64,000 bases of DNA. Source: Flavobacterium sp. AG291 (GTDB lineage Bacteria; Bacteroidota; Bacteroidia; Flavobacteriales; Flavobacteriaceae). The notes beneath the pieces are model-generated. The model did not search any database. It was not told the origin of the DNA and was given only the letters and a program-made list of their open reading frames with translations. The stretch spans positions 310,001 through 374,000 of the forward strand of contig NZ_QQAR01000001.1 in the NCBI RefSeq assembly GCF_003350375.1, read 5' to 3'. The position numbers and the translations under genes were made by a program. The first letter of the stretch is position 1, and the number at the start of each line of letters is the position of its first letter. Below are positions 33,662 to 41,830 of the stretch, one piece after another.

Positions 33662-34142
33662 ATTCTTCTATTCTCTCGAAAGTAAAAATTCGATGTGTAT
33701 AAGGCTGTTCTATAATCAATCGGCCATCTTTAAACTTAACGGGTACTGTTGTTTTGGTTTTGTCTTTAAATGTACCAACGATTACCTGATTGTTGTCTTT
33801 ATCGCGTGTAATCCTAAAAGTACCTTTGTTCAGGTTTTCGTGTACAAACATTTTAAAGTTTTTTCCTGACACATTCAAATAACCTTCCTGATAATGTTCT
33901 GCCTCACTTTCTAGATTTGTTCTAAGCATTGCGGCTACTTCGTCATACTTTATGGTTTTTTCAATAGGCTCATCAATAGTTGCCTTTCCGGATGCTACAT
34001 CCAGACTAACACTTTTTTCACGGTAAGTAACCAGTTTCCATTTGCCCTGAAGGTCTTTTTCAGTGTAAACTTCAGCTACGGCCTGAGCCCACAAGGGTGA
34101 AACGGTAATAAATAAAAAAACGGAGAGTAAAAGGTTTTTCAT
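33660..34142 (-). CDS. Secreted lipocalin-like protein, paralog 1
   Basis: A 160-residue protein with a signal peptide ending PLWAQA, followed by the lipocalin-like opening DLQGKWKLVTY (about residues 31-41). Later strands are visible as GYLNVSGKNFKMFVHEN, GTFRITRDKDNNQVIVGTF and a closing HRIFTFERIEE. It is one of three tandem paralogs (with 34240-34698 and 34725-35189) on the same strand. Ligand and role are unknown; a periplasmic or outer-membrane-associated location is inferred. Confidence 0.7.
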   Translation of the reverse strand: MKNLLLSVFLFITVSPLWAQAVAEVYTEKDLQGKWKLVTYREKSVSLDVASGKATIDEPIEKTIKYDEVAAMLRTNLESEAEHYQEGYLNVSGKNFKMFVHENLNKGTFRITRDKDNNQVIVGTFKDKTKTTVPVKFKDGRLIIEQPYTHRIFTFERIEE

Positions 34143-34239
34143 AAATAGTTGGTTTTGAGTTTAATTTACATAAAAATAGAAAAAAAACATCTCAAAATGC
34201 ATCAACTGATTTATTTATTGAAAAATTAATATTCTGCTT

Positions 34240-34698
34240 TTAAAGTTTTGTATAGATGTATTGTTTTGGACCTTTTACACTGAAAAGACAAAGCTTTCCA
34301 TCGATGAATTTAAAGGCAATTTCATCTTTGGTACCATTGTCAAAATTAGCCGAAATAAATTGTTGCCCTTTTTCCTCGGTTAATTTATATGTCCCATTTC
34401 TCATGAAGTCGAAAATTATCTGCGTAAAAGTGTCTTCAGTTATTTCGAGAGAAGACATCCTAAGGTTATCGGTATAGCTTTCCATATCGGCAATAAGCTT
34501 AGGTCCCATTGCAGCCATTAGAGGGCTATCATCCTTTTCGGTTAGTGTAGCTTTTCCAGACATAACGTCCAGGCTGGCACCATGAACATTGTATGTAACC
34601 AGTTTCCAGTTGCCCTTAATGTCTTTGGTAGTATATTTTTGCGCCCACATTGGTGCTGTTAAAAGAAACGCAACAAGAGCGCAAAGAAAATTTTTCAT
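34240..34698 (-). CDS. Secreted lipocalin-like protein, paralog 2
   Basis: A 152-residue paralog with signal peptide ending APMWAQ and the block TTKDIKGNWKLVTYNVHGASLDVMSGKA, whose second half (SLDVxSGKAT) is shared with paralog 1. The C-terminal strand QYIYTKL closes the fold. It is separated from paralog 3 by 26 bases, so these two are probably co-transcribed. No ligand is evident. Confidence 0.7.
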   Translation of the reverse strand: MKNFLCALVAFLLTAPMWAQKYTTKDIKGNWKLVTYNVHGASLDVMSGKATLTEKDDSPLMAAMGPKLIADMESYTDNLRMSSLEITEDTFTQIIFDFMRNGTYKLTEEKGQQFISANFDNGTKDEIAFKFIDGKLCLFSVKGPKQYIYTKL

Positions 34699-34724
34699 AA
34701 TTAGAAATCCTTTTTTCTGTGAAA

Positions 34725-35189
34725 TTAAACTTTATTAAAAACGAATTCGGCACTTTGGCCTTGTTCATACTTAAATATATATAGCTGTTTGTCTTTAATC
34801 CATACTGACGTTTCTGAAGTGGTCTGATCGCTCCATGACGTAGTCATTACCTGCTGCCCATCTTTATCTTTAATAACAAATGTTCCGTTTTTTGTTTTAC
34901 CCGCCATGTGCTGAACCACATTGTTGTTTGTAAAAGTAACGTTTGAAGCTCTTAGCGGTTCAAGCAGTTGTTTAAAACTTTGATCAATCTGAGACATCAT
35001 TTCAGGAGATATCTGGTTTTTCAGTTCAGGCGATACAGTTATTGCTCCTGTAGCTACATCAACAGTAATGCCATTTTGATTATACCCTGCAAGTTTCCAG
35101 TTGCCCTCAAGCTCTTTTGAGGTAATTTTTTGTGCAAATCCACTAAGTGATATAAGACATATTGAAAATAAAAAAATAAGTTTTTTCAT
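34725..35189 (-). CDS. Secreted lipocalin-like protein, paralog 3
   Basis: A 154-residue first gene of the tandem set. It has a signal peptide (LISLSGFAQ), ELEGNWKLAGYNQNGITVDV (the WKL-TY block) and the closing EQGQSAEFVFNKV. The middle, SPEMMSQIDQSFKQLLEPL, is helical and aligns with a helical insert in the other two paralogs. A near-consensus -7 (TACTTTTA, minus strand, near 35209-35216) lies upstream. The 35190-35432 gap otherwise shows nothing. Confidence 0.7.
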   Translation of the reverse strand: MKKLIFLFSICLISLSGFAQKITSKELEGNWKLAGYNQNGITVDVATGAITVSPELKNQISPEMMSQIDQSFKQLLEPLRASNVTFTNNNVVQHMAGKTKNGTFVIKDKDGQQVMTTSWSDQTTSETSVWIKDKQLYIFKYEQGQSAEFVFNKV

Positions 35190-35432
35190 GAGCTTTAGTT
35201 ATTGAAGTATAAAAGTATCTGAAATTTCATTAATCTGGTAAATTGATAAGCAAAAATATAGGTGTTTTGTCTATTGCGTTTCTATTGATGCATCTTGTCG
35301 ATTTATATGCGAATGTAATGAAATTGTAAAACCGCAAGGTTATTATTGTCGTAAATTGGTTGAAAATGTATTAAAATTTTACCTAATTCCTTACAACTTA
35401 AGACGAGATGAATGTAATATTTAATTTTTAGA

Positions 35433-35440
35433 TATATTTG
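35433..35440 (+). promoter_or_regulatory. -7 promoter element TATATTTG of the response regulator
   Basis: Perfect TAnnTTTG ending 3 bases before the ATG at 35444, implying a leaderless mRNA. Confidence 0.6.
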
Positions 35441-35443
35441 AGT

Positions 35444-35869
35444 ATGAAAACAAATGGAGACATAATACTCATTGAAGATGATGCTGACGACAGGGAAATC
35501 CTGATTGAAGCATTTGATCAGGTAATGACCGAAAATAATTATGATAACCGACTGGTAGTTATAGAAGACAGTTCTGTTGTAATTAATTATCTTAAGTCTA
35601 CAGGAACTGAGCCTTTTTTACTTCTGTCAGATATCAATATGCCAAAGGTTGATGGCTTTACCCTTCGTGACCTTATTACTAAAGATCCTGAACTAAGCGA
35701 ACGTTGTTCGCCATATCTTTTTCTGACTACCTCAGATACCTCAGATTACATTTCGAGAGCCTATCAGAGATCGGTTCAGGGATATTTTGCAAAGCCGGTT
35801 ACTTTTTCGGGATACAAAAAGTTAATTGCTGATATATTATCATACTGGAAACTTAATAAAACACCGTAG
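35444..35869 (+). CDS. Single-domain response regulator (CheY/Rcp1 type)
   Basis: A 141-residue receiver domain without an output domain. The acidic pocket is IEDDADD (D12, D13), the phospho-acceptor is D63 in LLLSDINMPKVDG, the switch Thr is in FLTTSDTSDY, and the conserved Lys is in FAKPVTF. It probably relays phosphate from a histidine kinase to a partner by protein contact; no kinase is in the window. I chose ATG 35444 rather than the TTG two codons upstream, which lies inside the -7 element. It is monocistronic with its own terminator. Confidence 0.93.
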   Translation: MKTNGDIILIEDDADDREILIEAFDQVMTENNYDNRLVVIEDSSVVINYLKSTGTEPFLLLSDINMPKVDGFTLRDLITKDPELSERCSPYLFLTTSDTSDYISRAYQRSVQGYFAKPVTFSGYKKLIADILSYWKLNKTP

Positions 35870-35888
35870 TGAATAGTATTTCAAAACA

Positions 35889-35916
35889 AAAAGCCTTTCC
35901 AAACGGAAAGGCTTTT
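35889..35916 (+). terminator. Terminator after the response regulator
   Basis: AAAAGCCTTTCC-AAAC-GGAAAGGCTTTT. The rest of the gap up to 36021 is A/T-rich with nothing recognised. Confidence 0.9.
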
Positions 35917-36020
35917 CTATTTTCTAACTAATTCAAATAAATTTCGGTGATTGATGATTGACCCGATGATTTAAATCATTAGTAGTTAAAAATGGGTTTT
36001 CGTTACAACTAGAGCGATTT

Positions 36021-36028
36021 TATTTTTG
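36021..36028 (+). promoter_or_regulatory. -7 promoter element TATTTTTG
   Basis: Perfect TAnnTTTG; would give a leader of about 65 bases for the AIM24-family gene. Confidence 0.55.
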
Positions 36029-36097
36029 TTCTGTAACGAATAATTGTTCTTTTCGTCTAATAGTTTTATAAACGAATCAATCTAAAACGTAAATAAA

Positions 36098-36898
36098 ATG
36101 CTTGCACACGAAATTGACTACCATATTTATGGTGAAGAAATGCAATATGTAGAAATAGAGCTCGATCCTCAGGAGGCTGTAGTTGCCGAAGCAGGAAGCT
36201 TTATGATGATGGAAAGTGGTGTTCAGATGGAAACTATTTTTGGGGATGGCTCTAATCAGAATGAAAGTATAATGGGCAAATTGTTTTCTGCAGGAAAACG
36301 AATGCTAACAGGAGAAAGCCTGTTTATGACCGTTTTTCTTAACCAGTATCATACTAAAAGAAAAGTAAGTTTTGCTTCGCCTTACCCTGGTAAAATCGTT
36401 CCGCTGGATTTAACGCAGTTTGGCGGTAAGTTCATCTGCCAGAAAGATGCTTTTCTTTGTGCAGCAAAAGGAGTATCGGTAGGGATAGAGTTTTCACGTA
36501 AACTTGGGCGTGGCCTTTTTGGTGGCGAAGGCTTTATCATGCAGAAGCTGGAAGGCGATGGCCTGGCTTTTGTACATGCAGGAGGTACGCTTGCCAGAAA
36601 AGAATTGCAAGCTGGCGAAGTACTTAAGGTTGATACCGGATGTATAGTAGGTTTTTCGCAAACGGTAGATTATGATATTGAATTTATTGGAGGTATAAAA
36701 AACACCATTTTTGGTGGTGAAGGCTTATTTTACGCAACACTTCAGGGACCTGGTGTGGTTTACATACAGTCACTACCATTTAGCAGGCTGGCCGGAAGGA
36801 TTTATGCCTCGGCACCTCAGGGTGGCGGACAGCAAAGAGGTGAGGGCAGTATATTAGGCGGTCTCGGAAACCTTCTTGATGGAGATAACAGATTCTAA
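36098..36898 (+). CDS. AIM24 / TIGR00266 family protein
   Basis: A 266-residue protein of the TIGR00266/AIM24 family, a beta-helix-like fold named after a yeast mitochondrial protein. Visible: [21 protein letters not shown] near the start, the central [21 protein letters not shown], the Gly-rich [28 protein letters not shown], and a Gly/Gln-rich tail. The bacterial role is unknown. The protein has no signal peptide and is probably cytosolic. It is a single gene ending in a strong terminator. Confidence 0.9.
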   Translation: MLAHEIDYHIYGEEMQYVEIELDPQEAVVAEAGSFMMMESGVQMETIFGDGSNQNESIMGKLFSAGKRMLTGESLFMTVFLNQYHTKRKVSFASPYPGKIVPLDLTQFGGKFICQKDAFLCAAKGVSVGIEFSRKLGRGLFGGEGFIMQKLEGDGLAFVHAGGTLARKELQAGEVLKVDTGCIVGFSQTVDYDIEFIGGIKNTIFGGEGLFYATLQGPGVVYIQSLPFSRLAGRIYASAPQGGGQQRGEGSILGGLGNLLDGDNRF

Positions 36899-36905
36899 TA
36901 TTTAT

Positions 36906-36927
36906 AAAAGGGCTTTGGCCCTTTTTT
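36906..36927 (+). terminator. Terminator after the AIM24-family gene
   Basis: AAAAGGGC-TTTG-GCCCTTTT with T run, just ahead of the next promoter. Confidence 0.9.
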
Positions 36928-36941
36928 GTTTGTGTTTTGTA

Positions 36942-36949
36942 TATATTTG
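36942..36949 (+). promoter_or_regulatory. -7 promoter element TATATTTG
   Basis: Perfect TAnnTTTG, 16 bases before the ATG at 36966. Any start upstream of about 36954 for the following gene is therefore not transcribed. Confidence 0.6.
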
Positions 36950-36965
36950 ATTACTTATACAACTT

Positions 36966-37603
36966 ATGAAGCCTTTTTATATAATCCTTTTATTGTGTCA
37001 ATGCTTTCCTGTTCAAAAAAAGAGCATAAAGCTGTCGTGAAGCAAAATTTTACTGTATCTAACACAACAACAACAACAACAACAAAAGACTCAATAACGA
37101 AGGTAATCATTCAGAAGGATAAGGTAAAGGATACCTTAGATGGGCTAGCGCCTCATGAAACTACCTGCATAAAAAAATTTACTACCTCATATAAGTTCAG
37201 TGCATTCAAAGTTAAAATGTATACAGGTGAATTAGTCGCTCCAAACTTTGAAGGAAATCCATATGCCGGTGATAAAGAATATGTAGATTTTATAACGGAA
37301 GGCTGTAAAAACAACGGAATTAATTTTGCAGGCAGATATACTAATATTCAGAAAAGTTGTGGGTGTATGTGCGAGCATATTTTTATTGTGGATAGAAGTA
37401 ATGGTGAAATTTTCACAGAGGGAATGCTGGCTTCGGCTGAAGGGGAGGGGAGATTTGGCTTTACCTATAAAAAGGACAGTAAAATGATTATTGTTGATTC
37501 CGGATTATTTACAGACGATAATTTCACACACTATACTTGCTTTTATAAAACTGCTCCTGAAATTTATATGTGGAAATCGAAGAGATTTAAAAAACTACAA
37601 TGA
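36966..37603 (+). CDS. Lipoprotein of unknown function, probable one-base frameshift in the signal peptide
   Basis: The long frame reads ...VSMLSCSKKEHKAVV (lipobox MLSC then SKKE) but has no credible start: its ATG at 36926 lies upstream of the -7 element 36942-36949. The first ATG after that promoter (36966) is in another frame and encodes MKPFYIILL. One extra T in the T tract 36988-36991 would join the two as MKPFYIILFIVSMLSCSKKE, a textbook lipoprotein signal. The mature part has a Thr run from an AAC/ACA microsatellite (about 37060-37085), two Cys-rich turns (SCGCMCEHIF) and a beta-rich end YMWKSKRFKKLQ. Either a sequence error, a phase-variable tract or a broken gene. Confidence 0.6.
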
Positions 37604-37622
37604 ACCTAATATTAGGTTTTAT

Positions 37623-37630
37623 TATCTTTG
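37623..37630 (+). promoter_or_regulatory. -7 promoter element TATCTTTG
   Basis: Perfect TAnnTTTG. It drives the gene at 37734 with a leader of about 100 bases, or a 26-codon ORF that starts 8 bases after it. Confidence 0.5.
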
Positions 37631-37637
37631 GATATAT

Positions 37638-37718
37638 ATGGTAGGGAAAACGCTTGTTGCACTGTTTTACATAAGCGGCATAACAATTGCGGTTACAGCC
37701 TCGTTATTACATTCATAA
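37638..37718 (+). CDS. Possible 26-residue membrane micropeptide
   Basis: ATG at 37638 lies 7 bases after a perfect -7 element and opens a 26-codon frame (VGKTLVALFYISGITIAVTA in its centre) that would span the membrane once. It ends 15 bases before the next gene. No homolog is known to me; it could be chance coding in a leader. Confidence 0.3.
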   Translation: MVGKTLVALFYISGITIAVTASLLHS

Positions 37719-37733
37719 AAAGACAACTACACA

Positions 37734-38558
37734 ATGAAAATACAATTATTGCTTTCGGCATCACTATTTATGTTCTTTTCAGTTAATGGATCGGCTCAGG
37801 AAAAAAATTGTGATGTGAGGCAGTTACAGGTAAGTACATACGATTTTGTGCTCACAAACCTTGACTCTATAAAAATCTACACCCCAAAGACTAACCAGAT
37901 TACTGCGGCTCTCGATCTGACAGAAGCCGGAGCGATAAAGAAAATTGGTTATTATACAAACTATGGGAAAAAAGAACAGAAAGAAGTAAAAGTCTGGAAG
38001 GGGCTCGAAACTTTTGTAAAAAATAATTTTTCACGTTGTCCTGATTCCCATTTCTATAATGCTACAGAACACCTGTTACAGGCAACAATTCCGTTACCAC
38101 TTTCTAAAGAAGGTATTGCTAAGGCTAAGAAAGAAGTTGAGTCTGAGCCAAACTATATGACAGAGGGCGTAGGAAAAACTGATGTACCCGGTTACAGCAA
38201 ATTTAAAGTAGAAGTAAAAAGTTTTACAGTAGGGCAGTTCAGGCATAATAAAACCATAGAGCCGGTTGTGAAAGAAGGTACTATGGATGCTTACAGGTCT
38301 AAGATGGTAAGGCTGTCGGATATTTTTTCTATAGCTTTTGATGTCGTAAAAGAGGGTAAGAACAATTACCTGAAATATACACTATATGAACGTGTAGACA
38401 ATAAAAGCCAGACTGTAACTAAAGAAGGATGGAGACCAATCATAAACAATAAGGTTACCCTTTCGGTAAAAGGGATAAGGGATTCGCATCCCGGAGTAAG
38501 GCATATCAATGAAGGTGAGGAGTTCGAAATGAATTTTGAAATATCCTTTCCAAAATAA
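37734..38558 (+). CDS. Secreted protein of unknown function
   Basis: A 274-residue protein with a signal peptide (LFMFFSVNGSAQ) and two Cys residues early in the mature part (NCDVRQL and SRCPDSH). The mature chain reads as two alpha/beta units: YDFVLTNLDSIKIYTPKTNQ near the start and a C-terminal beta-rich half (FKVEVKSFTVGQFRHNKTI, YLKYTLYERVDNKSQ, VTLSVKGIRDSHPG, FEMNFEISFPK). A periplasmic location is likely. I do not recognise the family. It is followed by a terminator and then the thiamin operon. Confidence 0.7.
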   Translation: MKIQLLLSASLFMFFSVNGSAQEKNCDVRQLQVSTYDFVLTNLDSIKIYTPKTNQITAALDLTEAGAIKKIGYYTNYGKKEQKEVKVWKGLETFVKNNFSRCPDSHFYNATEHLLQATIPLPLSKEGIAKAKKEVESEPNYMTEGVGKTDVPGYSKFKVEVKSFTVGQFRHNKTIEPVVKEGTMDAYRSKMVRLSDIFSIAFDVVKEGKNNYLKYTLYERVDNKSQTVTKEGWRPIINNKVTLSVKGIRDSHPGVRHINEGEEFEMNFEISFPK

Positions 38559-38568
38559 TAAGTGATGA

Positions 38569-38597
38569 AAGACAGGTATTAACACCTGTCTTTTTTG
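38569..38597 (+). terminator. Terminator upstream of the thiamin operon
   Basis: AGACAGGT ... ACCTGTCT followed by TTTTTTG, whose TTTG also serves as the -33 element of the riboswitch promoter. Confidence 0.85.
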
Positions 38598-38623
38598 TTT
38601 TATAAATACAATCAGTATATTTG
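38594..38623 (+). promoter_or_regulatory. Promoter of the thiamin salvage operon
   Basis: TTTG (38594-38597) and TATATTTG (38616-38623) separated by 18 bases match the Bacteroidota -33/-7 consensus. Transcription would start near 38628, just before riboswitch stem P1. Confidence 0.75.
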
Positions 38624-38630
38624 AACTTTG

Positions 38631-38706
38631 GCTTTAGGGGTATTCTGAAAAGAATTGAGAGAGTCCCTTTGAACCTGATACGGTTAACACCGACGTAGGG
38701 AAAAGC
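38631..38706 (+). ncRNA. TPP riboswitch (THI element)
   Basis: The aptamer shows the conserved core CTTTGAACCTGAT, ACACCGACGTAGGGAA and a TTGAGAGAGTCCC version of the first helix, closed by P1 (GCTTT with AAAGC). It senses thiamin pyrophosphate. Downstream, a GGAATA/TATTCC hairpin (38711-38729) and a TATAGG-AGA-CCTATA hairpin (38740-38754) lie ahead of thiM and may form the expression platform, acting on translation or termination. Its position directly before thiM fits repression when thiamin is plentiful. Confidence 0.93.
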
Positions 38707-38783
38707 GCAGGAATAGTATTCTTATTCCTTCACTTCTGTATAGGAGACCTATAGCCATATTTTATTAATCAGTTTATAAAAAT

Positions 38784-39587
38784 ATGAAAGAGTCTCTTTG
38801 GAATTCTATCCTTTCTGTTCGTGAAAATTCTCCTTTAGTACACAATATTACCAATTACGTGGTAATGAATAACACTGCTAATGCCCTGCTTGCTGCCGGT
38901 GCATCGCCCATTATGGCTCATGCTCATGCTGAAGTAGAAGATATGGTAACTTTTTGCGGGGCATCGGTTGTAAATATTGGAACCTTAGATGAATATTGGG
39001 TTGAAAGCATGCTTAAAACTGCTAAAAAAGCTCATGAGCTGAATAAGCCCTGGGTTTTAGATCCTGTGGGTGCAGGTGCAACGGCTTATCGAAATGAAAC
39101 CGTAGCAAGCCTGTTAGCTTATAAACCCACTATCATTCGTGGAAATGCCTCAGAAATAATGGCTCTGGCCAAAGTAGGCGAAGCAAAATCAAAAGGTGTA
39201 GACAGTGTGCATCAAAGTACGGAAGCTACAGGCGCTGCGCAATGGCTATCCAATACTTATGGCAGCGTAGTTTGTGTTTCCGGTGCAACGGATGTAATCG
39301 TTTCCGGAAATAAAAAAATACTAATCAGTAATGGTCATCCGCTCATGCAGCTGGTTACAGGCTTGGGCTGTACAGCCTCGGCATTAACGGGGGCATTTGC
39401 TGCGGTTAGCAATGATAAACTAACGGCAACTGCCGCTGCAATGGCATTGCTAGGGATAGCAGGAGAGTTGGCACAAAAAGAGAGTGCCGGTCCGGGTAGT
39501 CTCCAGTTAAATATTCTGGATAAACTATATACTATTACTCAGGAGGATTTCTTTACATACCTTAAAGCTCAGGAAGATAATGGATAA
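38784..39587 (+). CDS. thiM: Hydroxyethylthiazole kinase
   Basis: A 267-residue ribokinase-fold enzyme that phosphorylates salvaged hydroxyethylthiazole to the thiazole phosphate used by ThiE. Visible: SPLVHNITNYVVMNNTANAL at the N-terminus, the GTLDEYWVESM strand, KPWVLDPVGAGATAYRN and the phosphate-binding tail LVTGLGCTASALTGAF. It is the first gene of the riboswitch-controlled operon and overlaps thiE by 8 bases. Confidence 0.96.
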   Translation: MKESLWNSILSVRENSPLVHNITNYVVMNNTANALLAAGASPIMAHAHAEVEDMVTFCGASVVNIGTLDEYWVESMLKTAKKAHELNKPWVLDPVGAGATAYRNETVASLLAYKPTIIRGNASEIMALAKVGEAKSKGVDSVHQSTEATGAAQWLSNTYGSVVCVSGATDVIVSGNKKILISNGHPLMQLVTGLGCTASALTGAFAAVSNDKLTATAAAMALLGIAGELAQKESAGPGSLQLNILDKLYTITQEDFFTYLKAQEDNG

Positions 39588-40215
39588 TAAGTTTCTTAGC
39601 AGGCTTTATCTGGTAGTAAGCAGGGAGGCTTGCCGGGGGCGTGATATTGTAACGGTTACCGAACAGGCCATTATGGGTGGTGTAGATATGGTTCAGTTGC
39701 GCGAAAAAAACTTATCGGTTCAGGAGTTTACAGAAACGGCCATTCAGCTCAAAAATATGCTCGACAGACATAATGTTCCATTGATCATAAATGATAATGT
39801 TAGTGTAGCTAAAGCATCGGGAGCCTATGGTATTCACGTAGGTAATAGCGATATTCCGCCATCTCAGATAAAAATACAATGGGCTGATTGCGATATGCTT
39901 GGATATTCGATTGAGTATTTGGAGCAACTTACAAATGCTGAAATAGCATTTGCTGATTATTTGGGAGTAAGTCCTGTGTTTTCTACCGCGACTAAAACGG
40001 ATACTGTAACAGAATGGGGACTGGAAGGAATAACTCAAATAAGAAAGCTTACCGATAAACCCCTTGTGGCTATAGGCAACATGAATGAAAGCAATGCTTT
40101 TGATGTAATAAAAGCGGGTGCCGACTGCATTGCGGTAGTTTCAGCTATTTGTGGTGCCAAAGATCCTTTAAAATCTGCCGAAGTTTTAAGAAATCAAATT
40201 GAAAAAGCCTTATGA
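39580..40215 (+). CDS. thiE: Thiamin phosphate synthase
   Basis: A 211-residue TIM-barrel enzyme that joins HMP pyrophosphate and thiazole phosphate to thiamin monophosphate. Signature blocks are GGVDMVQLREKN, VPLIINDNVSVAKASGAYGIHVGNSD and the final GADCIAVVSAICG. It starts inside the thiM end and overlaps thiD through ATGA, so translation is coupled. Length is normal. Confidence 0.96.
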   Translation: MDNKFLSRLYLVVSREACRGRDIVTVTEQAIMGGVDMVQLREKNLSVQEFTETAIQLKNMLDRHNVPLIINDNVSVAKASGAYGIHVGNSDIPPSQIKIQWADCDMLGYSIEYLEQLTNAEIAFADYLGVSPVFSTATKTDTVTEWGLEGITQIRKLTDKPLVAIGNMNESNAFDVIKAGADCIAVVSAICGAKDPLKSAEVLRNQIEKAL

Positions 40216-41045
40216 AAAAATATACATATCCAACAGTACTGACTATTGCGGGAACTGATCCCTCAGGAGGAGCGGGCATACAGGCCGATCTTAAAACTTT
40301 TGCGGCATTGGGCTGTTATGGTATGAGCGTAGTTACGGCATTGGTAGCCCAAAATACCTGTGGTGTAAGGGCAATACATAGTGTGCCACCTGAATTTGTC
40401 AGGGAACAGCTTTTAGCGGTACTTGAAGATATAAGACCCAATGCCATAAAAATAGGCATGGTGCATAGTGTGGGGCTTGTGGATGTTATTGTCGATATAC
40501 TGGCAGCTTATCCGGATATTCCTGTCGTTTTTGATCCGGTTATGATCGCTACTAGCGGGCACCGCCTTATTGAAGAGGATACCGTCGCTGCTATTGTAGA
40601 AAAATTATTTCCGTTGTCGGCGGTCATTACGCCTAATATGGATGAAGCTTCTTTTTTGACAGGAATTCCGGTAAAAGGAATTGATGATATGCAGGAAGCT
40701 GCAGCGATGATAATGCAAATGAAACCGAAATCTTTACTCTTAAAGGGAGGACATCTGCAATCTGAAAAATTGACTTCAATGCTGGTAAATGCCGCGGGGT
40801 TGATTCAGGAGTATCATTCGGATAAAATAGATACAAAAAACATGCATGGTTCAGGATGTACCCTTTCTTCAGCGATAGCTTCTTACCTTGCAATTGGTGA
40901 CACCATTCGGGATGCTGTAGCCAAAGCGCAGGAGTATGTTCATGGAGCAATTTTTAATGCTGCCGATGTCGTAATCGGTAAAGGGAATGGGCCTTTAAAC
41001 CATTCCTATAACCCTCAAAAAATGATAAAAAATGAAATGGTCTGA
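40212..41045 (+). CDS. thiD: Hydroxymethylpyrimidine / phosphomethylpyrimidine kinase
   Basis: A 277-residue ribokinase-fold enzyme that phosphorylates HMP twice to HMP pyrophosphate. Visible: TIAGTDPSGGAGIQADLKTF, YGMSVVTALVAQNT, FDPVMIATSGHRL and the terminal GSGCTLSSAIASYLA phosphate-binding motif. It lies between thiE (ATGA overlap) and tenA (14-base overlap). With ThiM, ThiE and TenA it supplies both halves of thiamin from salvaged or partly degraded precursors. Confidence 0.96.
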   Translation: MKKYTYPTVLTIAGTDPSGGAGIQADLKTFAALGCYGMSVVTALVAQNTCGVRAIHSVPPEFVREQLLAVLEDIRPNAIKIGMVHSVGLVDVIVDILAAYPDIPVVFDPVMIATSGHRLIEEDTVAAIVEKLFPLSAVITPNMDEASFLTGIPVKGIDDMQEAAAMIMQMKPKSLLLKGGHLQSEKLTSMLVNAAGLIQEYHSDKIDTKNMHGSGCTLSSAIASYLAIGDTIRDAVAKAQEYVHGAIFNAADVVIGKGNGPLNHSYNPQKMIKNEMV

Positions 41046-41685
41046 AAAGATATGGGCAGAAACTTTGCCTGTATACAACGATATTATAAATATGCCTTTT
41101 ATTACAGAACTGGCAGCCGGAACACTCGATGTTGAAAAATTCAAGTATTATCTTCAGCAGGATGCGCATTACCTGGAGTATTTCGCACGGGTTTTGGCAA
41201 TAATAGCAGCTAAGACACGGGATGTTGATATAATGCTGGATTTTATTCGCTTTTCGGAAGGGGCTATCGTAGTGGAACGTGCACTACACGATTCTTATTT
41301 TAAAGATTATAATCTGAATGAACGAGTGGCTATGTCACCCGTATGCCATCATTATGTACACTATCTGCAGAGTAATGGTTACATGGCCGATAATGCCATA
41401 GGTATGGCTGCGGTATTGCCGTGTTTCTGGATATACAAAAAGGTTGGAGATCATATCCTTTCAATAGCCAGTATAGACAACAATCCTTATCAGAACTGGA
41501 TTGCGACCTATGCAGGTGAAGAGTTTGGTCAGCTCGTAGACAAGGCTATTGCTATTTGTGATCTGGCAGCAGAAAAAGCAACCTTTGAACAGCAACAGCT
41601 AATGAGTGAAGCTTTTTTGAGCGCCAGTCGTTTAGAGTATTTATTTTGGGATAGTGCCTACAGGCTTGATAGCTGGAAAAAGTAA
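41032..41685 (+). CDS. tenA: TenA family aminopyrimidine aminohydrolase (thiaminase II)
   Basis: A 217-residue helical enzyme that frees HMP from degraded thiamin (aminopyrimidine aminohydrolase). Recognisable: FKYYLQQDAHYLEYFARVLA, AVLPCFWIYKKVGD with the catalytic Cys, and WIATYAGEEFGQLVDK with the catalytic Glu. It starts within the thiD end and closes the operon; a shared terminator follows. There is no thiC, thiG or thiS here, so this operon serves salvage rather than full synthesis. Confidence 0.95.
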   Translation: MKWSEKIWAETLPVYNDIINMPFITELAAGTLDVEKFKYYLQQDAHYLEYFARVLAIIAAKTRDVDIMLDFIRFSEGAIVVERALHDSYFKDYNLNERVAMSPVCHHYVHYLQSNGYMADNAIGMAAVLPCFWIYKKVGDHILSIASIDNNPYQNWIATYAGEEFGQLVDKAIAICDLAAEKATFEQQQLMSEAFLSASRLEYLFWDSAYRLDSWKK

Positions 41686-41800
41686 ATATTTTTTATTGAA
41701 ATATTGGTTTTGGCACACATTATGTATTATATAATTAGCATCAATCAAAAAGCACGAAATATGGCTTCATGCTAAATAATTTGAGTTAGTTAAGTTAATA

Positions 41801-41826
41801 GAAAAGAGCCTTTAAGGCCCTTTTCT
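41801..41826. terminator. Bidirectional terminator
   Basis: AAAAGAGCC-TTTAA-GGCCCTTTT with one mismatch in the stem, between the thiamin operon and the convergent esterase gene. Confidence 0.75.
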
Positions 41827-41830
41827 TATG

